Below are positions 35,118 through 43,883 of a stretch of 64,000 bases of DNA, one piece after another. Made by a program: the position numbers and the translations under genes. Source of the DNA: Arthrobacter sp. GMC3 (GTDB lineage Bacteria; Actinomycetota; Actinomycetes; Actinomycetales; Micrococcaceae); assembly GCF_002929305.1 (NCBI RefSeq), contig NZ_PJIO01000007.1, positions 62,001 through 126,000 on the forward strand, written 5' to 3'. Numbering within the stretch: position 1 is the first letter of the stretch; every line of letters starts with the position of its first letter. A model generated the notes under the pieces. It had not been told where the DNA came from. It ran no database searches and was given only the letters and a program-made list of their open reading frames with translations.

Positions 35118-36092
35118 ATGAGAACCGTGAATGACATTGAGAACGCCGCTGACACGCTCCGGGCATGGGCGCTGGATGAAGACCTGAAGAGGCACGTCAT
35201 GGGCACGCCGACCCTGGCTGCGGCGGCCTCGAAAGTAGCCCGCCGCTACACGGCTGGTGAGAGCGTGGGTGAGGCGGTCGCCGTGGCCGGTGCGGCAATC
35301 GCCCGCGGTCACCGGGCAAGCATCGAATATGCGGGCGAGAGCGTCCGCACCGCCGATCTGGCCCACTCCGAGGCCGGCGTTTTCCTTGACCTGGCCGCAG
35401 CCATTAGCCGGGAGGAACTGCCCAGCACCATCTCCTTTGACCTTTCCCACCTGGGACTCCTGGTAGATCCGGACATGGCAGTGGGCTACGTGCGCCAGCT
35501 TGCCGCAGCTACGGAGCACCTGGGCACCGTGCTGATGATTTCCGCCGAGGGATCGGACCGGACCGATCTGGTCCTTGACGTCTATGAGCGGTTGTCCGCC
35601 GAGATTCCGCGCGTTGGCATCACCTTGCAGGCGCGCCTGCACCGCACACCCGTCGATCTTGAGCGGGTGCTTGCCCTGCCTGGGACCATCCGCCTCGTCA
35701 AGGGCGCATTCCTCGAGCCGGAATCTGTGGCGTACCCGCGCGGCAGTGCCGAGCTCACCGCCGCCTATCTCCAGCTGGCGGGCAGGATCATTGACACCGG
35801 GCATGCGTTGAACCTCGCCACGCACGACGACGAGCTGGTGGATACCCTCATAGCCAGCTTTGGTGGCGCGTTGAAGTCCGCCACGGTGGAGTTTGAGATG
35901 CTCCTCGGGCTCGGCACGGACCTTTTGGACCGACTGCACCGCGAGGGATACGCCACCCGCGAGTACGTGGTCTTTGGTGGGGAATGGTGGTTGTACGTAC
36001 TTAACCGGATTGCCGAACACCCGCAACGAGTAGTGACAGCGTTGGCCGACCTCAACCGCGACGACGGCGCCAACTCGCGAAACGCCGAATAA
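35118..36092 (+). CDS. Proline dehydrogenase (monofunctional PutB-type)
   Basis: 324 residues. TIM-barrel proline dehydrogenase oxidising L-proline to pyrroline-5-carboxylate with FAD. Visible features are the central RLVKGAFLEPESVAYPRGS segment, where the family has the substrate/FAD Lys, LATHDDELVDTL, and the C-terminal EYVVFGGEWWLYVLNRIAEHP. No pyrroline-5-carboxylate dehydrogenase gene is adjacent. GGGTGGGCGG precedes the ATG. An inverted repeat spans the stop codon. Confidence 0.9.
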   Translation: MRTVNDIENAADTLRAWALDEDLKRHVMGTPTLAAAASKVARRYTAGESVGEAVAVAGAAIARGHRASIEYAGESVRTADLAHSEAGVFLDLAAAISREELPSTISFDLSHLGLLVDPDMAVGYVRQLAAATEHLGTVLMISAEGSDRTDLVLDVYERLSAEIPRVGITLQARLHRTPVDLERVLALPGTIRLVKGAFLEPESVAYPRGSAELTAAYLQLAGRIIDTGHALNLATHDDELVDTLIASFGGALKSATVEFEMLLGLGTDLLDRLHREGYATREYVVFGGEWWLYVLNRIAEHPQRVVTALADLNRDDGANSRNAE

Positions 36093-36126
36093 GATACGCC
36101 GTCCCCGCGAGTTGGCGCCGTCGTCG
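36059..36126. terminator. Inverted repeat spanning the proline dehydrogenase stop codon
   Basis: Perfect 21-bp arms (36059-36079 and 36106-36126) enclose the last 13 bp of coding sequence and the spacer, with the stop codon at 36090-36092 in the loop. No T tract is present. It may serve as a terminator or 3'-end stabilising hairpin. Confidence 0.6.
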
Positions 36127-36209
36127 GCGAAGGCGGTACCAGCCAATCCCTAAAATGCGTACAGCCGGTGCACAGCCCACGCTTATGGGGCATTGGTGAA
36201 ATTGTCAGT

Positions 36210-37109
36210 ATGACTAAGACACCACACCCCGACCATGACCGCGGACTCGAATTCGACCTCGGGACCATAATCACCCGGCGCCGCACCCTAGGACTGGCCC
36301 TGGGCATCGGAGCCACCGCCGGGCTGGTGGCGTGCACGCCAGGCAGTAGTGACAGCGCCATCATCATTACACCCAGCCCCTCGGCGTCGACGGCCACGCC
36401 CAGCGCCACTTCCAGTGCCACGGCCACCACAACGGCGGAGACCGCCGAACTCACCCGGGCCATTGCCGAATGCACGGCCAATGGTGTTGACACCCCGGAA
36501 GAGACCGCCGGACCTTACCCGGCCGACGGCTCCAACGGCCCCGATGTGCTGACGGCCTCAGGGGTGGTGCGGCAGAACATAGTCGCCAGTTTTGGTTCCT
36601 CCACCACCGCAGCCGTGGGTGTGCCGTTGACGGTGACCTTGACACTGCTTGATAACAACAACGGCTGCACCCCGCTCGCCGGAGCTGCCGTCTACCTTTG
36701 GCACGCCACCAAGGATGGCGAGTACTCCCTCTATGACAAGGGGTTGGAAAATGAGAACTTCTTACGCGGCGTCCAGGAGGCCGACGCCAACGGCCAGCTG
36801 AGCTTCACCACCATCTTCCCGGGTGCCTACAACGGGCGCTGGCCGCACATTCACTTCGAAGTCTTTGAAAGCATGTCCAACGCCACCGCGGCCGGACAGA
36901 TCCTGCGTACCTCCCAAATTGCCATGACGGAGACCTCCTGCAATGAGGTGTACGCCTCCAGCGGCTATGAGTCCAGCCTGACCAACTTCCCGAACACGCC
37001 GCTGGCCAAGGACATGGTCTTTGGGGACGACGGCGGGATCCACCAACTGGCCTCAACCTCCGGTTCCGTGGCCGCCGGGTACCAGGCGGCGCTGAACGTG
37101 ATCATCTAG
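36210..37109 (+). CDS. Tat-exported lipoprotein, intradiol ring-cleavage dioxygenase-like
   Basis: About 299 residues. The N-terminus has a twin-arginine-like motif (TRRRTLGLALG) and a lipobox (GLVAC). An Ala/Thr/Ser-rich linker precedes an intradiol dioxygenase domain (about residues 95-290) with candidate iron ligands in TAGPYP, HATKDGEYSLYD and GRWPHIHFEVF. Cytosolic family members split catechol or protocatechuate; secreted lipoprotein versions occur in actinobacteria with poorly known substrates. The ATG at 36210 was chosen because the Tat signal follows it. It is monocistronic. Confidence 0.85.
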   Translation: MTKTPHPDHDRGLEFDLGTIITRRRTLGLALGIGATAGLVACTPGSSDSAIIITPSPSASTATPSATSSATATTTAETAELTRAIAECTANGVDTPEETAGPYPADGSNGPDVLTASGVVRQNIVASFGSSTTAAVGVPLTVTLTLLDNNNGCTPLAGAAVYLWHATKDGEYSLYDKGLENENFLRGVQEADANGQLSFTTIFPGAYNGRWPHIHFEVFESMSNATAAGQILRTSQIAMTETSCNEVYASSGYESSLTNFPNTPLAKDMVFGDDGGIHQLASTSGSVAAGYQAALNVII

Positions 37110-37127
37110 CCGTCACGGCAAGCCGGT

Positions 37128-37177
37128 GGTTTCCCCGCTTACCCGTTGTTGCCCAACAGCAGGTATGAGGGGAAACC
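37128..37177 (+). terminator. Hairpin after the dioxygenase gene
   Basis: GGTTTCCCC (37128-37136) and GGGGAAACC (37169-37177) form a stem around a shorter internal pairing. It lies 19 bp after the stop codon, with no clear T tract. Confidence 0.5.
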
Positions 37178-37238
37178 GCAAGCATGCGCCTGTGGGGAGA
37201 ATTACGCGCAAGGGGAGCGCCCGGCGTCGTACGTCCTG

Positions 37239-37360
37239 TAAGATAGATAAGTCTGTGCTGGCACTGTGACCACTCCCTGAGTGTGTTGCGTCAGTCCACG
37301 GACACCGCAAATGAACCTCCTGTTACGGAAAGACCGTAACCGCCTAGCCCAGAGGAGGTG
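37239..37360 (+). promoter_or_regulatory. rpsF leader region with candidate promoter, hairpin and strong RBS
   Basis: TAAGAT (37239-37244) is a possible -10. The leader then has a hairpin GTTACGG-AAAGA-CCGTAAC (37322-37340) followed by AGAGGAGGTG (37351-37360), 9 nt before the rpsF ATG. The hairpin just upstream of the ribosome binding site, with CCG on its 3' side, is where S6:S18 autoregulatory leaders lie in many bacteria. That role is inferred, not shown. Confidence 0.4.
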
Positions 37361-37369
37361 GGTTCACAT

Positions 37370-37675
37370 ATGCGTCCTTACGAATTGATGGTAATCATCG
37401 ACCCCGATGTCGATGAGCGTACCGTAGAGTCGTCGCTTCAGAAGTTCCTTAATGTCATCACCAACGATGGTGGAACCATCGAAAAGGTTGACATCTGGGG
37501 CCGTCGCCGTTTGGCGTACGAGATCCAGAAGAAGGCTGAAGGTATCTACGCTGTAGTGAACTTCACTTCTACTCCTGCTACCGCTCAGGAACTTGATCGC
37601 CAGTTGAGCCTCAATGAGACCATCTTGCGCACCAAGATCACCCGTCCGGAAGAGCAGAAAGTAGTAGCCGAGTAA
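37370..37675 (+). CDS. rpsF: 30S ribosomal protein S6
   Basis: 101 residues, the usual length, starting [19 protein letters not shown]. The [18 protein letters not shown] segment is characteristic. S6 binds 16S rRNA with S18 in the small subunit platform. ATG 37370 has a near-perfect Shine-Dalgarno sequence 9 nt upstream; a GTG at 37358 lies inside that site and is rejected. It is the first gene of the rpsF-ssb-rpsR-rplI operon. Confidence 0.97.
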   Translation: MRPYELMVIIDPDVDERTVESSLQKFLNVITNDGGTIEKVDIWGRRRLAYEIQKKAEGIYAVVNFTSTPATAQELDRQLSLNETILRTKITRPEEQKVVAE

Positions 37676-37739
37676 TTTCGGTTCACTTCTTTTATCTTTT
37701 TCTCCCGTAGGAAAACACCCAAGCAGGAAGCAGGAGCAG

Positions 37740-38342
37740 ATGGCAGGCGAAACCACTATCACGGTCATTGGTAATCTCACCGGTGACCCCGAACTCCGGT
37801 TTACACCGAGCGGTTCAGCAGTAGCGAACTTCACCATTGCGTCGACTCCGCGGACCTTTGACCGCCAGTCCAACGAGTGGAAGGACGGCGAAACGCTGTT
37901 CCTCCGCGCGTCGATCTGGCGTGAAGCGGCCGAAAACGTTGCCGAGTCCCTGACAAAGGGAACTCGTGTGATCGTTTCGGGCCGGCTGAAGTCGCGGACC
38001 TACGACACCAAAGAAGGCGAAAAGCGCACCGTCATGGAGCTTGAGGTCGACGAGATCGGCCCCTCGCTGCGCTACGCCAACGCCAAGGTTAACCGCACCC
38101 AACGCTCCGGCGGTCAGGGTGGGGGCAACTTCGGTGGCGGCAACGGTGGCCAAGGCGGCAACTTCGGCGGCGGCAACGCTGGCGGAGGCCAGGGCGGCTT
38201 TGGCGGCAATTCCGGCGGAGGAAACTTCGGCGGCAATGGCGGCCAGCAGCAGTCCGCACCGGCATCCGATCCCTGGGCTACGCCCGGTGGCGGATCTTCC
38301 GGTTGGGGCGCCGGCCCGGATAACTCCGAGCCTCCCTTCTAA
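37740..38342 (+). CDS. ssb: Single-stranded DNA-binding protein
   Basis: 200 residues. N-terminal OB fold ([54 protein letters not shown]). A long Gly/Asn/Gln-rich linker (about 120-170) leads to the acidic C-terminal tip DNSEPPF that recruits partner proteins. It coats single-stranded DNA in replication and repair. It is 64 bp after rpsF, and GAAGCAGGAG precedes the ATG. Confidence 0.97.
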   Translation: MAGETTITVIGNLTGDPELRFTPSGSAVANFTIASTPRTFDRQSNEWKDGETLFLRASIWREAAENVAESLTKGTRVIVSGRLKSRTYDTKEGEKRTVMELEVDEIGPSLRYANAKVNRTQRSGGQGGGNFGGGNGGQGGNFGGGNAGGGQGGFGGNSGGGNFGGNGGQQQSAPASDPWATPGGGSSGWGAGPDNSEPPF

Positions 38343-38489
38343 CGTGCGGTGCACACCCTTTCGTGTCGGCTCCGCCGCCACGCAGGGACCCTGCGCACCA
38401 CTCTTTTTATAAATGTGCGGCAACCGCCGCACGCACACCATCCCGCGGATTAATATCCACGGGCTCCACGAATACTAAGGAGCTCCACG

Positions 38490-38729
38490 ATGGCTAAGGC
38501 TGAACTCCGTAAGCCCAAACCAAAGTCCAATCCCTTGAAGGCCGCTGACATCACTGTCATCGACTACAAGGACGTAGCATTGCTGCGCAAATTCATCTCT
38601 GACCGTGGAAAGATCCGTGCACGTCGTGTCACGGGTGTCACGGTTCAGGAGCAGCGCAAAATCGCCCAGGCAATCAAGAACGCCCGCGAAGTTGCATTGC
38701 TGCCCTACTCCGGCGCTGGCCGCGGTTAA
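38490..38729 (+). CDS. rpsR: 30S ribosomal protein S18
   Basis: 79 residues with the S18 core ([44 protein letters not shown]). No CxxC zinc motif is present at the N-terminus, so it is a zinc-independent S18. It is 147 bp after ssb; that spacer contains a GTGCGGC/GCCGCAC hairpin (38415-38432). AAGGAG lies 6-11 nt upstream of the ATG. Confidence 0.97.
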   Translation: MAKAELRKPKPKSNPLKAADITVIDYKDVALLRKFISDRGKIRARRVTGVTVQEQRKIAQAIKNAREVALLPYSGAGRG

Positions 38730-38744
38730 GGGAGATAAATACAC

Positions 38745-39197
38745 ATGGCAAAGCTCATTTTGACCCACGAAGTTACCGGTCTCGGTACCTCAGGTGACAT
38801 CGTCGAGGTAAAGAACGGTTACGCACGTAACTACCTTCTGCCCCGCGGTTTCGCCCTCACCTGGTCCAAGGGTGGTGAGAAGCAGGTTGAGTTGATCAAG
38901 GCTGCTCGCGCCGCTCACGAGCACGCTTCCATCGAAGCTGCTCAGACCCAGGCTGCTGCACTCTCCGCCAAGCCGGTCAAGCTGACCGTCAAGGCTGGCG
39001 AGTCAGGCCGCCTGTTCGGCACCGTCAAGACTGACGATGTTGCAAAGGCTGTTGCTGCTGCCGGTCTCGGCAACATCGACAAGCGCAAGATCGAACTGCC
39101 CACCCACATCAAGTCGGTTGGTACGTTCAAGGCAAACGTTCGTCTCTACGAAGACGTCGCAGCCGTTATCACCTTGAACGTTGTTGCAGCTAAGTAG
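38745..39197 (+). CDS. rplI: 50S ribosomal protein L9
   Basis: 150 residues. The N-terminal signature [35 protein letters not shown], a connecting helix, and the C-terminal domain ([16 protein letters not shown]). Last gene of the operon, 15 bp after rpsR with a GGGAG site, followed by a strong terminator. Confidence 0.97.
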   Translation: MAKLILTHEVTGLGTSGDIVEVKNGYARNYLLPRGFALTWSKGGEKQVELIKAARAAHEHASIEAAQTQAAALSAKPVKLTVKAGESGRLFGTVKTDDVAKAVAAAGLGNIDKRKIELPTHIKSVGTFKANVRLYEDVAAVITLNVVAAK

Positions 39198-39220
39198 TCT
39201 GTAACTTCTTTCTACATTTA

Positions 39221-39255
39221 GGCCCGGTCCCCGTCTGCGGGGGCCGGGCCTTTTT
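39221..39255 (+). terminator. Rho-independent terminator after rplI
   Basis: GGCCCGGTCCCCG and CGGGGGCCGGGCC form a GC-rich stem with a TCTG loop, followed by TTTTT. A textbook terminator, 24 bp after the rplI stop. Confidence 0.9.
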
Positions 39256-39263
39256 GGTGCTAG

Positions 39264-39719
39264 CTAGCGCTTCTGCGACTGCAGGGACTGCATTTCGGTG
39301 TTGGTTATGTGCTGGTAGCCGGTGCGAATCAGTTCTCGCAGTACGTCTACGTCAATGTCGGCCAACTTGTTGACATAGACGCACGCGGCGCCGGCCTTAA
39401 ATTTGCCCAAGCGCGCCAAAAGATGTTCGACGTCGGGCGCATAGCTGAGTCCGTAAATAACCAGGTTCGCTTTCCTCGGGGAGAATCCGGCCGCTGCAGC
39501 GTCGCCTTCGCGCCCCGAGGCATATTTGTAGTGGTACTGGCCGAAGCCAATGATGCTCGGCCCCCACATGCGCGGCTCCTGTCCCGTCTCCTCCCGCATG
39601 ATCGCCAAGAGCGTGTGGGCATCCGCCCGGCGGACCTCGCTGGTGTCCACGGTAGCCAGAAACTCTTCCACGTCTACGTTTGTCACATGCGTCTTATTGG
39701 CACTCTTTGAGTTCGTCAT
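39264..39719 (-). CDS. DUF1801-domain protein
   Basis: About 151 residues. Features of the DUF1801/YdhG-like fold are visible: VEEFLATVDTSEVRRADAHTLLAIM, MWGPSIIGFGQYHYKYASG and FSPRKANLVIYGL. The function is unknown; members occur widely as small cytosolic proteins. The ATG at 39719 (MTNSKSAN) has GAGG upstream; a longer frame to 39791 lacks support. It converges with rplI and lies divergent to the DnaA-box region and dnaB. Confidence 0.85.
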   Translation of the reverse strand: MTNSKSANKTHVTNVDVEEFLATVDTSEVRRADAHTLLAIMREETGQEPRMWGPSIIGFGQYHYKYASGREGDAAAAGFSPRKANLVIYGLSYAPDVEHLLARLGKFKAGAACVYVNKLADIDVDVLRELIRTGYQHITNTEMQSLQSQKR

Positions 39720-39847
39720 GTCAAGCCTCGATCCTTTTGCCACCAGCATAGGCGACCGCTTTTGCGTTGCCGTACATGCTTGTGGGCGCATGTGCCCAGT
39801 TCAGGACCTTCCGCTGTGCGCCCGTCATTCACAGGCGGGCATAAGTC

Positions 39848-40092
39848 TGTGGATATCGACACGCCTATAGTCGATTTGGTGCGGAGTCAAGGGTCGACTG
39901 ACGGACAGCGACGCGCCCTTAATTTCTTTTTCTCCACAGGCCGTTGACAACGTTTGCGCAGGTCAGGGGCCTGATGGTGACGAAGATCAACGCTTATCCA
40001 CACACTTGTCCCCATCCTGTGCACAAGCCATGGCCCTTTATGCACAAGTTATCCACAGCCTAGGTGGATAGTGGGGTTGGCAGTTGTCCACA
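39848..40092. promoter_or_regulatory. Cluster of DnaA-box-like sequences upstream of dnaB
   Basis: The gap 39720-40233 holds no gene but at least eight 9-mers like the DnaA box TTATCCACA: exact TTATCCACA at 39994-40002 and 40049-40057, TTATGCACA at 40038-40046, TTGTCCACA (the actinobacterial form) at 40084-40092, and one- or two-mismatch versions at 39848-39856 (reverse), 39930-39938, 40006-40014 and 40018-40026 (reverse). TTATCCAC at 40049 is also mirrored by GTGGATAG at 40064-40071. This suggests DnaA binding, perhaps controlling dnaB or titrating DnaA. Confidence 0.7.
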
Positions 40093-40233
40093 GAGCGTCT
40101 AACGTTGCAAAGGATCCCCTCCTCGAACGGCAATCTTGTCAGTGCCTCCTGGTAGGAAGGGAGAAAGCATTCTGGCGAAATCGACGTGGTTTCCCGAGTG
40201 CCACAGCAGCAGGGCGAAAGAAGGCACCACACC

Positions 40234-42840
40234 ATGAGCGCTCCAGCATCGGACACCGCCGGATCGTCCAGAGAGCCGGACTTTGCCCGGACACCTCCGC
40301 AGGACCTTGTCGCAGAGCAAAGCGTCCTGGGTGGCATGATGCTCTCCAAGGATGCCATCGCCGACGTCGTGGAAGTTCTACGCGGGAACGACTTCTACCG
40401 GCCCTCCCACGAGAGCATTTACGAGGCCATCTTGGACCTCTATGGCCGTGGCGAACCGGCCGACGCCGTCACGGTGGCTGATGAGCTGACGAAGCGCACC
40501 GAAATCGCCAAAGTTGGCGGGGCGGCGTACCTCCACCAGCTTATTCAGTCCGTCCCCACGGCAGCCAACGCTGGCTTCTACGCCGAGATCGTGGCCGAAC
40601 GTGCAGTTTTACGCCGCCTGGTCACCGCCGGCACCAAGATTGTCCAAATGGGCTACGCCCAGGACGGCGAAGTTGAGGACGTCGTGAACGCGGCCCAGGC
40701 GGAGATCTTCGCCGTCGCCGAACGCCGCACCACGGAGGACTACGTGATCCTCAAGGACGTCATGGAATCCACCGTGGACGAGATCGAGGCCTCCGGACAC
40801 AAGGGCGAAGGCATGACCGGCGTGCCTACCGGTTTCTACGAATTTGATGAGCTGACCAATGGTTTGCACCCGGGACAGATGATTGTCATCGCCGCCAGGC
40901 CGGCCGTTGGTAAGGCTCTCGCACTGGACACCGCGCTGCCCACACCTACGGGCTGGACCACGATGGGCGAGGTGCGAGTTGGTGACGCTGTGCTTGCGGC
41001 GGACGGGACGCCCACTGTGGTTGTTGCGGCCACCGAGGTCATGCTTGATCGCCCTTGTTTTGAAGTGACCTTCGACGACGGCAGCGTGCTGATTGCGGAT
41101 GCCGAGCACCAGTGGCTGACCGACACCCGCTCCTCCAGGAAATCGACTCAATCATCCGCCAACCCCCGGGTATCCGCTGAAGTGCGCACTACCGCCCAGA
41201 TCGCCGACACTTTACGGTGTGCCACGGCTGATGAGCGCTTGAACCACTCCATTCGCAACGCAGCAGCTTTGGACCTTCCTGCGGCGGACCTGCCCATTGG
41301 CCCCTACACGTTGGGCGCCTGGCTTGGCGATGGCGCATCGGCTGCGGCGAGGGTGACCAACGCAGATGCTGAAGTCTTCATGCGCATCTCCGCCGAGGGG
41401 TACGAGCTCAAACCCGTCACCGATCTGACCCATAGTATCCACCTGCCTGCAGAATCCTTCGTTTTTGAAGGCCTCTGTGTCGTGTGCGGGGCACCGTTTA
41501 CCAACAAGCTGCGGCAAGTGCGCACTTGTTCTCAAAACTGCGGGCGCAAGGCACGCTACACAACTGAAGCAGTGCCGGCGCCAACCTGCATCGATTGCAA
41601 GATTCCCTGCAGTGGCGGCCTTCGTTGCGAACCGTGCCGACTGGACCATGGTTCGCTCCAGGCAATTCTGCGCTCCAACTCTCTCCTGGGCAATAAGCAC
41701 ATTCCTGACACTTACCTCCGGGCGAGCATCGCCCAGCGGCGCGATTTGCTGGCGGGTTTGCTGGATACCGACGGCACAGTCACCTCCAGCGGCTGTGTGC
41801 AATTTGCCGTCACGAGCCTCGCATTGGCACAGGGTGCACGGGAACTCATCCACAGTCTCGGCTACCGGACCGGGTGGTCGGAAAAAGCGGTCGACGGCCG
41901 CACCGAGAAGTCATCGACCTGCTACACGATCACCTTCGCCACCGAAGATGTGGTCTTTGGGCTGACCCGTAAGCAACTCCTCCACAAGGAGAGGGATGCG
42001 CGGAGCACACCCAAACGCACCCAACGCTTCATCACCTCCGTGCGCCCCGTTCAATCCGTGCCTGTGAAGTGCATTCAGATCGCCCACAACAGCCACCTGT
42101 ACCTGGCGGGTCCGTCATTCATCCCCACCCACAATTCGACGTTCGCACTTGACTGGGCGCGATCTGCGGCCATCACCCACAATATGGCCACCGTGGTCTT
42201 CTCCCTGGAAATGGGCCGGAACGAGCTGGCCATGCGCCTGCTCTCCGCCGAGGCAACCATCAGCCTGCAGGACCTCCGTAAGGGAACCGTCAAAGACGAC
42301 CAGTGGTCAAAGATTGCCACCACCATGGGCAAGATGAATGACGCGCCGTTGTTTATTGACGATTCCCCCAACATGTCCTTGATGGAGATCAGGGCCAAGT
42401 GCAGGCGCCTGAAGCAGCAGCACAACCTTAAACTGGTCATCCTTGACTACTTGCAGCTGATGTCCTCGGGCAAAAAAGTGGAGTCGCGCCAGCAGGAAGT
42501 CTCCGAATTCTCCCGTGCCCTGAAGCTATTGGCCAAGGAGTTGCAGGTGCCGGTGGTGGCGCTCTCGCAGCTGAACCGTGGTTCCGAGCAACGTACCGAC
42601 AAAAAGCCGATGGTCTCGGATCTTCGTGAATCGGGCTCGATCGAGCAGGACGCCGACATGGTCATCCTGTTGCACCGTGAAGACATTTACGACAAGGAGT
42701 CGGCTCGTGCCGGTGAAGCCGACGTGATTGTGGCTAAGCACCGTAACGGTCCCACTAAAACCATTGTGGTGGGCTTCCAGGGCCACTACTCGCGGTTTGC
42801 CAACATGGCCAACGACGGCGGCGGAGGCGGCGGCTACTAG
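40234..42840 (+). CDS. dnaB: Replicative DNA helicase DnaB, intein-containing precursor
   Basis: 868-residue precursor. The extein (about 461 residues after splicing) has the N-terminal DnaB domain (PPQDLVAEQSVLGGMMLSKDAI) and the RecA-like helicase domain: Walker A ARPAVGK|ST, interrupted by the intein; Walker B LVILDYLQLM; the QEVSEFSRALKLLAKEL motif; and the arginine-finger region. It unwinds DNA at the fork. I chose ATG 40234, which gives a normal DnaB N-terminus; a GTG at 40186 is too far upstream. It lies downstream of the DnaA-box cluster. Confidence 0.96.
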   Translation: MSAPASDTAGSSREPDFARTPPQDLVAEQSVLGGMMLSKDAIADVVEVLRGNDFYRPSHESIYEAILDLYGRGEPADAVTVADELTKRTEIAKVGGAAYLHQLIQSVPTAANAGFYAEIVAERAVLRRLVTAGTKIVQMGYAQDGEVEDVVNAAQAEIFAVAERRTTEDYVILKDVMESTVDEIEASGHKGEGMTGVPTGFYEFDELTNGLHPGQMIVIAARPAVGKALALDTALPTPTGWTTMGEVRVGDAVLAADGTPTVVVAATEVMLDRPCFEVTFDDGSVLIADAEHQWLTDTRSSRKSTQSSANPRVSAEVRTTAQIADTLRCATADERLNHSIRNAAALDLPAADLPIGPYTLGAWLGDGASAAARVTNADAEVFMRISAEGYELKPVTDLTHSIHLPAESFVFEGLCVVCGAPFTNKLRQVRTCSQNCGRKARYTTEAVPAPTCIDCKIPCSGGLRCEPCRLDHGSLQAILRSNSLLGNKHIPDTYLRASIAQRRDLLAGLLDTDGTVTSSGCVQFAVTSLALAQGARELIHSLGYRTGWSEKAVDGRTEKSSTCYTITFATEDVVFGLTRKQLLHKERDARSTPKRTQRFITSVRPVQSVPVKCIQIAHNSHLYLAGPSFIPTHNSTFALDWARSAAITHNMATVVFSLEMGRNELAMRLLSAEATISLQDLRKGTVKDDQWSKIATTMGKMNDAPLFIDDSPNMSLMEIRAKCRRLKQQHNLKLVILDYLQLMSSGKKVESRQQEVSEFSRALKLLAKELQVPVVALSQLNRGSEQRTDKKPMVSDLRESGSIEQDADMVILLHREDIYDKESARAGEADVIVAKHRNGPTKTIVVGFQGHYSRFANMANDGGGGGGY
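40915..42135 (+). other. Class 3 intein with DOD endonuclease in the DnaB P-loop
   Basis: 407 residues inserted between Lys227 and Ser635 of the DnaB precursor, exactly inside Walker A (GK|S). It starts with Ala (ALALDTALPTPTGW), not Cys/Ser, and ends with HN before Ser+1. Trp67 (EHQW), Cys386 (VPVKCIQI) and Thr405 (FIPTHN) form the Trp-Cys-Thr triplet of class 3 inteins, in which the block F Cys is the first nucleophile. The endonuclease core has LAGLIDADG-type blocks (LGAWLGDG, LAGLLDTDG). Between them lies an insert with two four-Cys clusters: C188-x2-C191, C205-x3-C209 and C225-x2-C228, C238-x2-C241. Confidence 0.93.
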
Positions 42841-42851
42841 CGGCCCGGGCC

Positions 42852-43811
42852 TCACGGGCTGGAATTTCCGTGGAGAGCCAGATCGTCTCCGGAACGTGCA
42901 GCCGGGTCCGGGTGAGGTGCCGGGAGTGCCCGAAACTTTGCCTCGATCCGCTGCCCGGCGTAGCAGCCGGCAACTATCAGCAGCCCTCCCAGGGCGCCAA
43001 GCCAGCCGAGCGTCTCGCCAGCGAGCAACACCCCGGCCAGCACCGCCCACACCGGTTCGGTGCCCATGAGTAGGCTGGCTCGGGAGGGCGAAGTGCGCCG
43101 CACCGCCCACAGCTGCACCAGGAACGCGAATACCCCTGCTGCCAGCCCCAGGTAGAACACGCCCAGCCACTGGGACGGGCCGAACACCCCCGCGGCCCGC
43201 ACCATCCCCGCGGGGTCCGCCACAATGGCCAACACGGCGCAGACAAGTGACTGGAGCCAGGTCACGGTGATGGAACTGTAAGGCTTGTTGGTGGTCATTG
43301 CCCCCAGCAATGTCACATGCCCGGCGCGCACCGCCGCGGCTGCCAGCATGAGCAGGTCACCGGGATTGGGTGCCCGGAATCCGTCACCGGACACCAGCAG
43401 TGCAACGCCCACAACACATACCGCTGCTGCCATAAAAAAACTGCGCGGCAGCCAGCGCCGTGCCGCCACAGCGTCCAGCAATGGCGTGAAGATCACGGTC
43501 AAGGCGATGATCAGCCCGGCATTGCCGGCGCTGGTGCGGGCCACGCCAAAGGTCTCAAGGAAAAGCACAGCAGCCTGTGTCAGGCCCAGCACTACGCCCG
43601 TAACAAGTTCGGCGCGCCCCGGGAAACGCCGAACACGCCACGCCCACAGCACCGTCAGCGCCAACGACGCCACCAGGAACCGCCACCCAAGCACTGCCGG
43701 CACTGAGGCGGTGGCCGTGAGCCCCTTGGCCACCAAATAGCTGCCGCCCCACACCACGGCAACAGCCAGCAGCGCCAGGTCCACTCCAAAACCGTTTCGA
43801 AAGTTCTTCAC
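42852..43811 (-). CDS. EamA/DMT-family exporter
   Basis: 319 residues with ten predicted helices in two EamA repeats (VWGGSYLVAKGLTATASVPAVLGWRF in the first; RASLLMGTEPVWAVLAGVLLAGETLGWLGALGG in the second, the classic EamA C-terminus). It probably exports small metabolites or amino acids. It is divergent from the LysR gene, which may control it. Confidence 0.88.
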   Translation of the reverse strand: MKNFRNGFGVDLALLAVAVVWGGSYLVAKGLTATASVPAVLGWRFLVASLALTVLWAWRVRRFPGRAELVTGVVLGLTQAAVLFLETFGVARTSAGNAGLIIALTVIFTPLLDAVAARRWLPRSFFMAAAVCVVGVALLVSGDGFRAPNPGDLLMLAAAAVRAGHVTLLGAMTTNKPYSSITVTWLQSLVCAVLAIVADPAGMVRAAGVFGPSQWLGVFYLGLAAGVFAFLVQLWAVRRTSPSRASLLMGTEPVWAVLAGVLLAGETLGWLGALGGLLIVAGCYAGQRIEAKFRALPAPHPDPAARSGDDLALHGNSSP

Positions 43812-43883
43812 CGCTCAATACTGCGGGCAAGAAAACGTTAGGACTAGACGTCAATTTACTAGGGGATGCGTTAGTTTGAACTT

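Noticed and set aside
34836..36146. Long reverse-strand open frame (436 codons) opposite proline dehydrogenase
   Set aside because: It lies antisense to a well-supported gene, has no recognisable domain and follows from GC-rich codon bias.
39720..40233. Chromosomal replication origin
   Set aside because: The DnaA-box cluster is origin-like, but dnaA and dnaN are not adjacent and actinobacterial oriC normally lies between them. Reported only as a DnaA-binding candidate.
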